From NCBI GenBank assembly GCA_964423675.1, contig CAYRFP010000003.1:7896-71895 (forward strand): a stretch of 64,000 bases of DNA. The letters are read 5' to 3'. Source of the DNA: RUG563 sp964423675. GTDB lineage: Bacteria; Bacillota; Clostridia; Christensenellales; Aristaeellaceae. Made by a program: the position numbers and the translations under genes. A model generated the notes under the pieces. It was not told where the DNA came from. It searched no databases and worked only from the letters and a program-made list of their open reading frames with translations. Shown here one piece after another: positions 1-9,617 of this stretch (position 1 is its first letter; each line of letters opens with the position of its first letter).

Positions 1-356
1 TAGTCCTTCGCGCTGATGGCCGTGCCATCGGAATACTTCAAATCGCTGTAGAGAGAAATCACATAGGTGCGGTTTCCCTGGGGATCATCCGAGGCCGCAA
101 TGCCGCTGACCACGGAGGGATCCATTTCAAACCGGCCGCTTTCCACATTCCAGCGGACCAGGTTATAGCCATGGATCAGGTTTCTCACGTCCATATCGCT
201 GGTGTTGCTGCCAAAGGCGGGGGCAAAGAAATTGCCGCTCAGCGCCGTGGGCGAGGCAACCGTGAGATGGTTAGGGTCATAGCTGTTTTCCGCTCCGGCA
301 CAACCCAGAGACAGCGCCAGCACCATCGCCAACAAACAGGCAATCCACTTTTTCAT
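1..356 (-). CDS. Family 5 (peptide-type) ABC solute-binding protein, N-terminal part
   Basis: Only the first ~118 residues lie in the window; the gene runs off the left edge. The protein starts with a lipoprotein-like signal (MKKW, hydrophobic core, then SLGC-AGAENSYDP), so it is probably anchored outside the membrane. The following LTVASPTALSGNF and the stretch ending in LIHGYNLVRWN resemble the start of DppA/OppA-like binding proteins of peptide or opine importers. The start is fixed by GAAGGAG eight bases before the ATG. The gene follows the giant surface gene on the same strand, with a GC-rich hairpin in the 81-bp gap. The ligand cannot be told from this fragment. Confidence 0.75.
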   Translation of the reverse strand, partial: MKKWIACLLAMVLALSLGCAGAENSYDPNHLTVASPTALSGNFFAPAFGSNTSDMDVRNLIHGYNLVRWNVESGRFEMDPSVVSGIAASDDPQGNRTYVISLYSDLKYSDGTAISAKD

Positions 357-400
357 ATGCTTCGCTCCTTCATTTACGTTTTCGCTTCTTTTCGTTCGTC

Positions 401-429
401 CCCGGCGCGAGGGGGTTCCTCGCGCCGGG
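401..429 (-). other. GC-rich hairpin between the surface gene and the binding-protein gene
   Basis: A perfect 12-bp inverted repeat (CCCGGCGCGAGG with CCTCGCGCCGGG) and a 5-base loop sits just after the stop codon of the giant gene. No T-run follows on the minus strand, so it is not a classical intrinsic terminator. It could protect the 3' end of the surface transcript or attenuate readthrough into the solute-binding protein gene. Confidence 0.55.
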
Positions 430-437
430 AGCAAGGG

Positions 438-3400
438 TTAGTCGAAGCAATCGCCAGCATTGGGCACCACGTTGCCAATGCCCAGCGGCGTGGTCGCCGC
501 GCTCAGGTCAACCGGCGTGTTCTGCGCCATGTAAATGACGGTGTAGTTCAGGTCACGGTCGGGCATTTCGCCGGAAATCATCCACAGGTTGGGCTTGTAG
601 CCCTGAATTTCCGGAGATTCCACTGCGAATTTCTCGCCCGCCATCAGCTTCGCCTCGTATTCCTTATGGGCGGTGGTTCCATCTTCGAAGATGTAGTAGA
701 TGGTCAGCTTGAACACCAGCTGGCGATACACCACGTCCACCACCAGGTCTTCAGCAGGCATCTTGCCTTCCACGCGCTCCATGTCCGCTTCCCAGCCATA
801 GAGGCCGGGGGACTGGACGCTATACGGCGCGTTATACTCGTATTCCGCAGTATAATCGTTAAATGCCTTCTCGCCGCCCACCACATGCTTCCAATACCGG
901 ATGGTCAGCTTATACTTGTTCAGGGTGTTGGTAAAGGTATACTGCAGTTCCGTGGTCTTGGCCTGCGTCGCGTCATTCTGGTTGTCCTGCGACGCCGGAT
1001 TTTCCACGGGCTTCATGGTGTACTTGCCGGTGTATCCCTTCACGGTTTCTTCTTCCAGGGTGTAAGTGATCTCCTGGCCGCCCGCAGTATGCGCGGGCAG
1101 CTTGTCGCTCTGCGCCGTCCAGCCGTTTTCTTCGGTGGCTTCCAGCTTGCCGATGTTGCTGCTTTCCATGCCAACCGTCTTCTTCAGGCTGAACGAAACG
1201 CTTTCGGGCCGGGATTCAAACTTGTTCTCCTGGTCGTCCCACTTCTTTGTGATCATCACGATCACCGCATTATCCACAGGCACCTTTGCGCTGCCTTCGG
1301 GATCTTCGGGATCAATGGGCGGGTTCTCAGGATCGGGCTTCGGGCCATTGCCCTTGCCAGTGACGATGTTCTCCAGTTCCGTGCCCAGATCTTCCACCGT
1401 CACGGTGTATTTCGCCTTCAGCGTCACCGTCTGGCCCGGAGCGATAGATTCGATGATCGCCACGGTATCGCCCAGGCTGACCTTCAGGTTATTCCGGTTT
1501 TCCAGAATTTCGGTGAAGGTTGCGCCCGTCAGTTCTTCCTTAACCGTCACGTTGGTCAGCGTCACATTGCCGTTGTTTTTCACAACTACGCTGAATTCCG
1601 CCGTTTCCCCAGCCGTGAAGTAGCCCTTGGCGGGAGTGTTGGTCAGGGTCTTTTCCAGCGTGAAGGAAGCATTGGGCTCCTCGGTATTATCCTCGGTTGT
1701 GCCATCTTCCACTTCGGGATCCTTGTTTTCCGGATCCTTGCCAGCAGCGGTAGCGCCATTGACTACCTTGCCCACAAGAATATCCGCTTCGGTCACGATG
1801 TATTCAGCCTCAACCGTCAGGGATTCGCCCGGGTTCAGGGTATAAGCCGGATTAAACGTAGCCTTGCCACCTGCGACTGCGAAATCCATTTCCTCAATAC
1901 TGGGGATCTCTGCGCCGGCTAGCGTATCGGTGATCGATTCGAGAGCGATGGTCTGGTTGCCGTCGTTGGTCACGGTGATCTCGTATTCGATGGTTTCGCC
2001 CAGCTTGAACGCGCCGTTTTCGCCAGTGCCCTTGTTCGTCGATTTCTTCGTCACCGTCAGGTGGGAATTCTTTTCCTCGGTTTCGTCCGTAGTCGTGCCG
2101 GGGGTCACTTCGGGATCGTTACCGCTCGGATCCTTACCAGCAGCGGTAGCACCATTGACCACCTTGCCCGCCCGAACGTCCGCTTCGGTCACGGTGTATT
2201 CAGCCTCAACCGTCAGGGATTCGCCCGGGTTCAGGGAACGAGCCGGATTAAACGTAACCGTGCCATTTCCTGGTGTGAGGAAACCCGTTCCCGAAACAAC
2301 GGTAATCGACGCGCCGGCTAACGTATCGGTGATCGATTCGAGATCGATGGTCTGGTTGCCGTCATTGGTCACGGTAATCGAGTACTTGATTCTCTCGCCC
2401 AGCTTGTACTTGCCCAGTTCCTCATCTTTGGGCTTGCTGGTCGTGGTCTTCGTCACCGTCAGCTTGGACTCGGGCTCCGGCAAATCGATGCCGTTATCGC
2501 TGACGCTGATCGTCTTGTCGCCCAGGGTGATATTCGCTGTATTCTTATACAGCTTGTCGTTGCCATTGCCATCCTTGCCCGCGTAGTCGACCAGGTCTTG
2601 CTCCGTCACTTTGTGCTGCGCATTGAGCACCACCTTGCCGCCCGACGCAATGGAAGCGATGGTGGCCGTATGCTTGTCCGTGCTGAGGGTCACGCCCGTC
2701 ACGCCCTGCGGCACAATGATTTCAGCCGTCGTATCCACGACCTTAACGTCCGTCACTTCGGTCGTGCTCACGTTTTCCACCGTGATGTTATACGTAAGCA
2801 GGCTGCCCACCTTAATGGCACCCTCGCCCGAGGAAACAAGCGTTTTTTCAGGCACAATGCCGTCGCCTTTGATCACCAGGGGATTCACCGATGTGCTGAT
2901 CAGATAGTTAAGAATCGTGCTGTTCTTGGCCTGATCCACGATGCTGATGGTGCCCGCCAGCAGGCCGACATACGTGCCAACCTGGGTCACCTTTTCCTGA
3001 ACAGCCACGCCGGCTCCAGGCGTATACTTGGCCAGCGGCTCAGTAATCGAAAGTTCCTGACCGCTAACAAGCGCACCAGACGTGATTCCGTAAAAGCTTT
3101 CCGCAGTATAACCTTCCGCATCCGAAAGCCCATGTGCCTTGCCATCGTAGGTAAACTCTGCGCCTTTGATATTGATGGACAAATTGACAGGATAGATCGT
3201 AATGGTGCCCGTCAGCGTCTTCGTCACATTTCCGTTCGATGCCTTCACAGACACGGTTGGATACGCAACCGCTTCCACGCCGCTGCCCGCCACGTAGTAA
3301 TATCCCGCGTTGGGGGTCGTGTTCCATTTCACTTCGGATTGCATCAGGTCAGCCGGAATCGTGCCGTTCCATGCCGCGGCCGTCGTCCAGGTCGTTCCGC

Positions 3401-6400
3401 CATCCGTGGAGAAGGATACAGAGTCTTCGCCCACGATCAGGCCGCTGATGGTCACGCTGTGCTTCGCGGTGTCGTACGTGCCGGTGTAGCTCCCAACAAC
3501 GAAATTGAACTTGCCGTCATCGTCGTTGCTTTCGAAGTCGCGCTCAAACTTGGCAACGAACTCGGTATCGGCGTAATTATTGTTCGTATCCTTATTCAGG
3601 TTCGCCTTTGCCGTGGTCACTTCCAGCGTTGCAGCATCGGAAATCTTTGTTTCGCCCTTATACCAGCCAACGAACTTATAGCCTTCGGTTGCCGTCGCCG
3701 TGGAGCCGGTCAGGCCATTCGCGGTAACGATCTGGATGTTGTCGCTGGCATTGGTTACCTTGCCATGACCTTCCGCCACATACGTTACCGCGACAGTCTG
3801 GCTTGCGTCAATCTCCCAGGAACCGGTGAGAGTCACGGCGCCGTTGGGCATGGAGAACATGCCATCGTCGCGAATGAACGCATTCGTGGTAGACCAGCCG
3901 CTGAACTTGTAGCCTGGCACCGTCGGTGCATCCGCAACCGGCACCATCTGTTGATACTTGTAGGTACCGCCAGCGGGAACAGCCGGTTCGTTCGCGGGAT
4001 GTACAGTACCTGTGTACTCATAGGTCACGTTGTAGCTGTTCCGCGTGAAGTACAGCTTCAGAGTCACGGTGCCATCAGCATCGACGGGGCCCTTCTTGAG
4101 TATTGTGTTGGGGTTCTCTTCATCTAAGGTGAAACCGTTTACAAACTTGTCATTGCCTTTTCCTGCGATGCTTCCGTCTCTGACTTCAGCTTCTTCATTT
4201 ACGGGCGTGTCCCTGCGGATGAGCCGAGTATCCGGCGTGTCCGGATAGTTTCCGTTCAAATCCTCTTTATACCATTCCACGTAGTAGTACGGCCAGGAGC
4301 CGATGAGCTTTACGTTATTGGCAGGCATGGTGAACTTCCCAGCCACAACGGTCGCATCCGTGGTAGACCAGCCGCTGAACACATAATCATTTCCTGCCGT
4401 TGCCGGTGCAGCAACCGGCACTTCCGCGCCATACTTATAGGTAGCATCATCGGGCAGCTTACTTGCCCCGGTGGGCACATTGCCAATATAGTAGGCATAG
4501 GTCACGGTGTAGCTATCCCGGGTGTAGTACAGCTTCAGAACCAGGCTGCCATTGCCGGCGATAGTACCCTCAAGAACATTGTTGGTGTTGTGCTCGTCGA
4601 AGGTGAAGCCGGTGAAGCTCTTCTTATCGGTGTTCTGAACATAAGCCTTTTGGTTGGTAGCGCCGGTGTGCGTTACCGTTGCGTCGGCGTTCTTGTTGTA
4701 CGTGTTTTCGTCGTTCAAATCCTGGAGATAGTATTCGACTTTGTATTCCGTATTTCCGTTCGCAGTCCAGGAACCCTTGATCTCCACATTCTTCGCGGGC
4801 ATGGTGAACTTGCCACCCGCAATGGTCGCATCCGTGGTAGACCAGCCACTGAACGTGTAGCCCGCAGCCGTCGCCGCTGCCGCAACCGTCACTTCCGCGC
4901 CATATTTATAGGAAGCATCTGTGGGCAGCTCAGACTGACCCGTCACATTGTTCTCATACTTATAGGTCACATTGTAGCTGTTCCGGGTGTAGTACAGCTT
5001 CAGAACCAGCTTGCCATCACCGGTGATCTTGCCGCTGGCAACTTCGTTGGCGTTGCCCTTGTCGTAGGTGAAGCCTTCATAGGTCTTAGCCACAGCGGTC
5101 GCCGTCGTATCGGTGGTGCCGGTCAGATTATCGGTGTCCTTCAGGGTGTAGCCTTTGCCGTCCAGATTCTGCTGATAATGCTCCACCTTGTAGCCCGTAT
5201 TCGTATCCGCTGTCCACTGCGCGGTATACGTAGCATCAGCCGTTACCGTCTGGGCAATGTCTTTATCCCAGCCAGTAAACGTATAGCCAGCCGCACCCTT
5301 GGGGTTACCATCGGTTCCCTTTTCGCTCTTGAACGCCGGGGTACTCGCGCCGTACTTCACGTTGGAATGCACATCATCGGCGAAAACGCCATGATCGCCC
5401 TTCGTGTAGGTCACGGTGTGGGTATTCCGCGTGTAGTACAGCTTCAGAACCAGCAGGCCATCACCGGTGATCGTGCCTTCGAGAACATTGTTGGTGTTGT
5501 GCTCGTCGAAGGTGAAGCCGGTGAAGCTCTTCTTATCGGCGTCCTGAACAGAAGCCATTTGGTCAGTAGTGCCGGTACGTTTTTCCGTCGCGTCGGCGTT
5601 CTTGTTGTACTTGGTTTCGTCATTCAAATCCTGGAGATAGTATTCGATGGTGTAGGGAGTATCCGTATTCGCAACCCAGGAACCCTGGAGGGTTACGTCT
5701 TTATCCGGCATGGTGAAAGAAGTCACCGTTTCTTCGCCTTTCTTCCAGCCATTGAAGGAATAGCCAGCCAAAGAGGGCGTAGCCGCAACTGTCACGGTAG
5801 TATTATAAGTTTCCGTGTGAGGAGCAGGCGTAGGCGCCGCGCCCGTAGGCACAGTTCCGGTATACTCATAGGTCACATTGTGGCTGTTCGCCGTATAGGT
5901 AACGGTTACAGTCACATCTTCCGCGGGCATCGTGCCGGAGACGGTGGCTTTGTCAGGGGTATAGCCGGTGATGGTGGGAGAAGCGACATTGTATCCCTGG
6001 CCAACCATCACCGTAGCCGTATGCTCTTTCGCCGCCTCTGTTCCATCTTCATACACGTACTTAATCGTCAGTTTGAACTCATTCTCCACCCAGACGGCAT
6101 AGAGAATGTTCGCGCTATCGCCCGTATTATCGATCAGAATGGATTCGTTTTCTCCAAACTCCTTGTCCGTTGCATTGGCAGATGTAGCCCAGCCCACGAA
6201 CTTATAGCCAGTACGGGTGAAGGGATTTTGGATGGTCGCGACCGTCTTGTTGTTCGGATAATTATAGACCACATCGTCGCCCGTGCCGCCATTGGCCTTA
6301 TAGGTCAGGGAAACGGTGGCGGGAGTTTCGCCCCAGGAGGCGTAAAGATAGATTTCGCCGTCCTTATTCGCCGCATTGGCAGAGATGGGGAAGGAGCTGC

Positions 6401-8669
6401 CGGGGAGATAGGCCGTGCCCTGGCCATCCGCCTGGGTATTCCAGCCGAGGAAGACCTTGCCAGCAGGCGCAGTCATGCCCGTGCCGAAGAGAACGGTGGC
6501 ATACGCGCCGTCCGCATAGCTGTTGCCGTCCACAGGGACAGTGCCCGTGCCGGTGTTCGCGCTATAGACAACGCTAAACTGGCCCATCTTGGAGAAGGAG
6601 GCAGAAATGGTGGTGTCGCTCTGGATCTTGGTATAAATGTTGAAGGGCGTACCATCCGTCTTCTTCCATCCATGCCATTCGTAGCCATCGCCCAGCACGG
6701 CCATGATCTGCTGTTGCAGGGCATTCAGCGCATCCGCGCGGTCTTCGCCAGTGGGAATTTCACTGATGATGTTTTGGGTTTGCCCGTTCACTTTCACCCT
6801 CAACTGCACCGTCAGAGTGTACACCGGGGGATTCCACTTGGCATAGACGGTAATGTTTTCAGCGGGCATTTTCGCATCGGCAGCGAAAACATATTTTTTT
6901 GTGCACTCCGGATCGGCATACCAGCCGCCGAAGGTATAGTCCTCTTTGCCGACGGGCTTAGTCGTGGGCGTGTAGTTGCCCGCAGTGGCAATGCTCTGCT
7001 CAAATTTATAGGACGCCGTATTGACCGTTTTGCCGCCGCTCACATAAATGATGTTGTAGCTGTTGCGGGTATAGTAGAATTTGGCACCGTTATAATCCGA
7101 TCTATTGGCAGTACCCTCTTTATAGGTAAAGCCAGTGATAGGATATTTGTCCTCGTCTGTAACGACGTATCCAGTGCCAGGGGAGGTATCGCTATGATGC
7201 AGTTTATAGGTGACTTCATTTTTTATTTCTGGTTCCTTTACAGTTTCGCCGGGGAGGATTTCCACATAGTAATACGCAGTTTCGGAACCGTCGTCAATAT
7301 TCGGGCCATAGAACGTGGCTCCGCCCAACGGCATAGTTTCGATACTGACCTGATAGGGGCCACTGTACTGGTTGACTTTCCAAGTGCTGCTGCCGTTAAT
7401 GGTAGGCCACTGACTGCTGATGTTCGCGCCATACTTGGCGGTGATGGTTAGCTCCTTTACTTTCGCGCCACAGAGGGCGGTGCTATGCGTATGTTCTTCC
7501 CTAGTGCAGGTCAGGGTACCCCAATCATAACATTGCCGGCTATGCGTATGCTCTGTCTTGCCGCAGGGGTAGGATTCACTGTCCAGTTTGAACGTGATGG
7601 TGTATTCGATGCGCTTATAATACACGTTCACAATGGTAGAACCATCGCCCTTGATGGTTTCCTGGGTGATCGTCTGCGCAGTAAAACCCTGATAGTCTTT
7701 ATTTGTTTCTGGCTGCCAACCGGCGGCTGCGCTATATGCTTTCGAAGTGGCAGCGGTGGTTGCTCCAGTGGTGCCGGTTTTGGTTTCAGATTCTTTATAA
7801 GAATAATTGGTGTCATTGGCATTTTCCAGCCAATGGATAACGGTATACTGGGTATTGGTGTTGGGGGTCCAAACGGCATAGAGGGTCACGTTTTCTGTCA
7901 ACTCATTGCCCCAAGTAAAGTCCCCCGCCGTGGCAGTCTCAGTGGTTGCCCAGCCCTTTAAGGTATAGCCGGGTTTGGTAGCCGTGGGCGCAGTGTTGGG
8001 CGTTTTGCCCGTCACAAACAAAGGCTCCACATAGGCGCCGCCCTGAGAATCGAAGGTGATCCAGTGGCCATTGGAGACCTTGGCGGTCAGGGTAACGTCT
8101 GCACTGGTGGTGAAGGAATCTTCAACGGTTACTGTTCCGTTCAGCCAGCCCTCGTGCTTCTGATCCGCGTCCACGTCAATGGTTACATCGTTGGTGGTAA
8201 CGGTGATTGAGCCGTCATCGTTCGCTTGAGCTTCCTTGGTGGCAACGATGACGCCATTATGCACGAAATAAACATGGAGAATATTATCGAACTTGGCGGT
8301 GCAGGTAATATCCTTATTCGTAGCAGTGGAGCCCTCGGGCTTTGCAAAGGTCTGCGTGCCGAAGGCCACCTGCGTGGTGCCGTCATACCAGCCCAGGAAC
8401 TTGCCAGTGCCGGAAGGCGTACCGGGGTCGAGCAGGGAGTCGCCGCTCTTAATAATCTGGCGGGCGAACTCAGTCTCGCCGTTCATGAAGATATAGGTAC
8501 GGGTATAGGTATCACTCGGCCGCACGATGGAATACAGCGAGATGCCCTCGCTGGACGTGGTGGGGCCGTTTACGGGCACAATGGCGGCAAGGCCTTCCAT
8601 TGGCACGCAGCTGAGAATCATAATCATCGCCAAGAGCATGGCGATGGGCCGACGGAGCATATTTTTCAT
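438..8669 (-). CDS. Giant secreted repeat protein (Listeria-Bacteroides repeats, DUF11-type, Cna-B and MucBP-like domains)
   Basis: This 2743-residue protein has a Sec signal peptide (about residues 1-29, ending MEGLAA). Residues ~40-1560 are tandem Flg_new/InlB B-repeat-type modules, recognisable by GYTFSGW or GYKFVGW followed by FTMPAKNV and G-S-W. Larger ~150-residue units repeat the themes YKVEYYLQDLNDE and VLKLYYTRNSYNVTY. An MBG-like domain (FTYDGKAHGL) is near 1835, four DUF11-like domains lie at ~1940-2420, a Cna-B-like domain (KKWDDQENKF) near 2475, and MucBP-like repeats at ~2580-2720. Near residues 370-400 there is a Cys/His motif (EHTHSRQCY, TREEHTHS). It ends in TPLGIGNVVPNAGDCFD, with no LPXTG motif or membrane anchor. 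The start has AGGGGAGG upstream. It is probably an adhesin or mucus/glycan-binding surface protein, co-transcribed with the small secreted gene before it. Confidence 0.85.
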   Translation of the reverse strand: MKNMLRRPIAMLLAMIMILSCVPMEGLAAIVPVNGPTTSSEGISLYSIVRPSDTYTRTYIFMNGETEFARQIIKSGDSLLDPGTPSGTGKFLGWYDGTTQVAFGTQTFAKPEGSTATNKDITCTAKFDNILHVYFVHNGVIVATKEAQANDDGSITVTTNDVTIDVDADQKHEGWLNGTVTVEDSFTTSADVTLTAKVSNGHWITFDSQGGAYVEPLFVTGKTPNTAPTATKPGYTLKGWATTETATAGDFTWGNELTENVTLYAVWTPNTNTQYTVIHWLENANDTNYSYKESETKTGTTGATTAATSKAYSAAAGWQPETNKDYQGFTAQTITQETIKGDGSTIVNVYYKRIEYTITFKLDSESYPCGKTEHTHSRQCYDWGTLTCTREEHTHSTALCGAKVKELTITAKYGANISSQWPTINGSSTWKVNQYSGPYQVSIETMPLGGATFYGPNIDDGSETAYYYVEILPGETVKEPEIKNEVTYKLHHSDTSPGTGYVVTDEDKYPITGFTYKEGTANRSDYNGAKFYYTRNSYNIIYVSGGKTVNTASYKFEQSIATAGNYTPTTKPVGKEDYTFGGWYADPECTKKYVFAADAKMPAENITVYAKWNPPVYTLTVQLRVKVNGQTQNIISEIPTGEDRADALNALQQQIMAVLGDGYEWHGWKKTDGTPFNIYTKIQSDTTISASFSKMGQFSVVYSANTGTGTVPVDGNSYADGAYATVLFGTGMTAPAGKVFLGWNTQADGQGTAYLPGSSFPISANAANKDGEIYLYASWGETPATVSLTYKANGGTGDDVVYNYPNNKTVATIQNPFTRTGYKFVGWATSANATDKEFGENESILIDNTGDSANILYAVWVENEFKLTIKYVYEDGTEAAKEHTATVMVGQGYNVASPTITGYTPDKATVSGTMPAEDVTVTVTYTANSHNVTYEYTGTVPTGAAPTPAPHTETYNTTVTVAATPSLAGYSFNGWKKGEETVTSFTMPDKDVTLQGSWVANTDTPYTIEYYLQDLNDETKYNKNADATEKRTGTTDQMASVQDADKKSFTGFTFDEHNTNNVLEGTITGDGLLVLKLYYTRNTHTVTYTKGDHGVFADDVHSNVKYGASTPAFKSEKGTDGNPKGAAGYTFTGWDKDIAQTVTADATYTAQWTADTNTGYKVEHYQQNLDGKGYTLKDTDNLTGTTDTTATAVAKTYEGFTYDKGNANEVASGKITGDGKLVLKLYYTRNSYNVTYKYENNVTGQSELPTDASYKYGAEVTVAAAATAAGYTFSGWSTTDATIAGGKFTMPAKNVEIKGSWTANGNTEYKVEYYLQDLNDENTYNKNADATVTHTGATNQKAYVQNTDKKSFTGFTFDEHNTNNVLEGTIAGNGSLVLKLYYTRDSYTVTYAYYIGNVPTGASKLPDDATYKYGAEVPVAAPATAGNDYVFSGWSTTDATVVAGKFTMPANNVKLIGSWPYYYVEWYKEDLNGNYPDTPDTRLIRRDTPVNEEAEVRDGSIAGKGNDKFVNGFTLDEENPNTILKKGPVDADGTVTLKLYFTRNSYNVTYEYTGTVHPANEPAVPAGGTYKYQQMVPVADAPTVPGYKFSGWSTTNAFIRDDGMFSMPNGAVTLTGSWEIDASQTVAVTYVAEGHGKVTNASDNIQIVTANGLTGSTATATEGYKFVGWYKGETKISDAATLEVTTAKANLNKDTNNNYADTEFVAKFERDFESNDDDGKFNFVVGSYTGTYDTAKHSVTISGLIVGEDSVSFSTDGGTTWTTAAAWNGTIPADLMQSEVKWNTTPNAGYYYVAGSGVEAVAYPTVSVKASNGNVTKTLTGTITIYPVNLSINIKGAEFTYDGKAHGLSDAEGYTAESFYGITSGALVSGQELSITEPLAKYTPGAGVAVQEKVTQVGTYVGLLAGTISIVDQAKNSTILNYLISTSVNPLVIKGDGIVPEKTLVSSGEGAIKVGSLLTYNITVENVSTTEVTDVKVVDTTAEIIVPQGVTGVTLSTDKHTATIASIASGGKVVLNAQHKVTEQDLVDYAGKDGNGNDKLYKNTANITLGDKTISVSDNGIDLPEPESKLTVTKTTTSKPKDEELGKYKLGERIKYSITVTNDGNQTIDLESITDTLAGASITVVSGTGFLTPGNGTVTFNPARSLNPGESLTVEAEYTVTEADVRAGKVVNGATAAGKDPSGNDPEVTPGTTTDETEEKNSHLTVTKKSTNKGTGENGAFKLGETIEYEITVTNDGNQTIALESITDTLAGAEIPSIEEMDFAVAGGKATFNPAYTLNPGESLTVEAEYIVTEADILVGKVVNGATAAGKDPENKDPEVEDGTTEDNTEEPNASFTLEKTLTNTPAKGYFTAGETAEFSVVVKNNGNVTLTNVTVKEELTGATFTEILENRNNLKVSLGDTVAIIESIAPGQTVTLKAKYTVTVEDLGTELENIVTGKGNGPKPDPENPPIDPEDPEGSAKVPVDNAVIVMITKKWDDQENKFESRPESVSFSLKKTVGMESSNIGKLEATEENGWTAQSDKLPAHTAGGQEITYTLEEETVKGYTGKYTMKPVENPASQDNQNDATQAKTTELQYTFTNTLNKYKLTIRYWKHVVGGEKAFNDYTAEYEYNAPYSVQSPGLYGWEADMERVEGKMPAEDLVVDVVYRQLVFKLTIYYIFEDGTTAHKEYEAKLMAGEKFAVESPEIQGYKPNLWMISGEMPDRDLNYTVIYMAQNTPVDLSAATTPLGIGNVVPNAGDCFD

Positions 8670-8721
8670 AAAATGCTTTCCTCCCCTGAGATAATTTGGG
8701 CTGCGCCAGAGGGGCGCGGGA

Positions 8722-9474
8722 TTATTCCGCCTGCGCCGCCGCGGCCAGATCGTCCGGGACGATCACGCCAGTGACGGTGACGGTGACGCGATAGAAGAGG
8801 GTGTAATTCGCTTCATTAATAATGAAGGAATAGGACGCGCCGCAGGCGGCGGGGATATCCGACCAGGAGGCGTTATCGGGGCTCTTCTGCCACTGGAGGG
8901 AATAGGTGACATTATCATAGCCATGGAGCACGGCGATGAGGGAGACCTGATCGCCGAAGGAGAGGAAATCGCCATCATACGCCGCATAGACGGAAACGGA
9001 ACGGTCCGCGTTCAGTTCGTCCTGGATGATCGCCATCAGCTTGGCATTGGCGGGGAGATCTTCCTCGGTGATGGGCGCGGGGGTGGCGGTGGGCTCAGCG
9101 GAAGGCTCCGCAGTGGGTTCTTCCGCGGCGGGAGTTTCCACAGGCTCAGCGGAAGGCGCTTCCGTGGCGGGGGTTTCCGTTACCGGCGCTTCTTCCGTGG
9201 GTTCCACAGTGGGCGCTTCCGTGGCGGGAACTTCGGTGGCCGGGACTTCGGTCACAGGTACTTCCGTCGCAGGAACCTCGGTGGCCGGTGCTTCGGTCAC
9301 AGGCACTTCGGTTACGGGTGCTTCCGTCACAGGCGCTTCGGGCGCGGGAGTCTCAATGGCGGGCACTTCGGTGACGGGGATTTCCACTTCCGTTGCCGAT
9401 GCGGGCAACACCATGCTCAGCACCAGCAGCAGCGCCAGCGCCCCGTTCATGAGCCGTTTCGTTGTTTTTTTCAT
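8722..9474 (-). CDS. Secreted Thr/Pro/Glu-rich protein with a C-terminal Ig-like domain
   Basis: The 250-residue product has a signal peptide (residues 1-27, ending LPASA). About 100 residues follow of a five-residue repeat of the type [VA]-P-[VA]-T-E, then a beta-rich domain (~165-240) containing SLQWQKSPDNASWSDIP, as seen in bacterial Ig-like modules. The Pro/Thr region looks like an extended, possibly glycosylated, wall-spanning stalk. Start: AGGAGGGG 7-8 bases before the ATG. The stop is 52 bp before the giant surface gene, so the two probably form one operon behind the promoter at 9530-9564. No anchor is visible. The exact function is unknown; a surface accessory or a partner of the giant protein is a guess from context. 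Confidence 0.75.
   Translation of the reverse strand: MKKTTKRLMNGALALLLVLSMVLPASATEVEIPVTEVPAIETPAPEAPVTEAPVTEVPVTEAPATEVPATEVPVTEVPATEVPATEAPTVEPTEEAPVTETPATEAPSAEPVETPAAEEPTAEPSAEPTATPAPITEEDLPANAKLMAIIQDELNADRSVSVYAAYDGDFLSFGDQVSLIAVLHGYDNVTYSLQWQKSPDNASWSDIPAACGASYSFIINEANYTLFYRVTVTVTGVIVPDDLAAAAQAE
9170..9370 (-). repeat. 15-bp-periodic tandem coding repeat (TEVPx units)
   Basis: The DNA encoding the Pro/Thr/Glu stalk is a degenerate tandem array with a 15-bp period (on the plus strand, units resembling acttcggtnacnggn). Such arrays can change copy number by slippage, so stalk length may vary between strains. Confidence 0.7.
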
Positions 9475-9529
9475 GGTTGACCCCTCCTAAAAAATATGTT
9501 TCAGAATTAATTCTTGTTTTTCATTCTTT

Positions 9530-9564
9530 ATTATAGCAGATTTCGGTTACATAATCGGTTACAT
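9530..9564 (-). promoter_or_regulatory. Promoter of the surface operon with a direct-repeat operator
   Basis: On the minus strand an extended -10 element (TGC-TATAAT; hexamer at 9530-9535) is preceded by a poor -35 match. Two identical copies of ATGTAACCGA (plus-strand positions 9543-9552 and 9555-9564) lie with a 12-bp period, the nearer copy 7 bp from the -10. This is the arrangement used by activators of the SARP/OmpR type, which bind tandem repeats over the -35 region. The adjacent upstream gene encodes such a protein (BTAD regulator). Promoter call: strong. Operator assignment: inference. Confidence 0.75.
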
Positions 9565-9617
9565 TTCCAGGGCTTTTCCTCTTTTTGTTAACAAATGAGA
9601 AAAAATTCCCGGGAGCG

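Noticed and set aside
4590..7451. A very long open frame (about 950 codons) on the plus strand opposite the giant surface gene
   Set aside because: It is antisense to a repetitive gene, low in complexity (His/Arg/Gly/Ile-rich), without a signal, domain or binding site; the periodic composition of the repeat gene keeps the opposite frame open.
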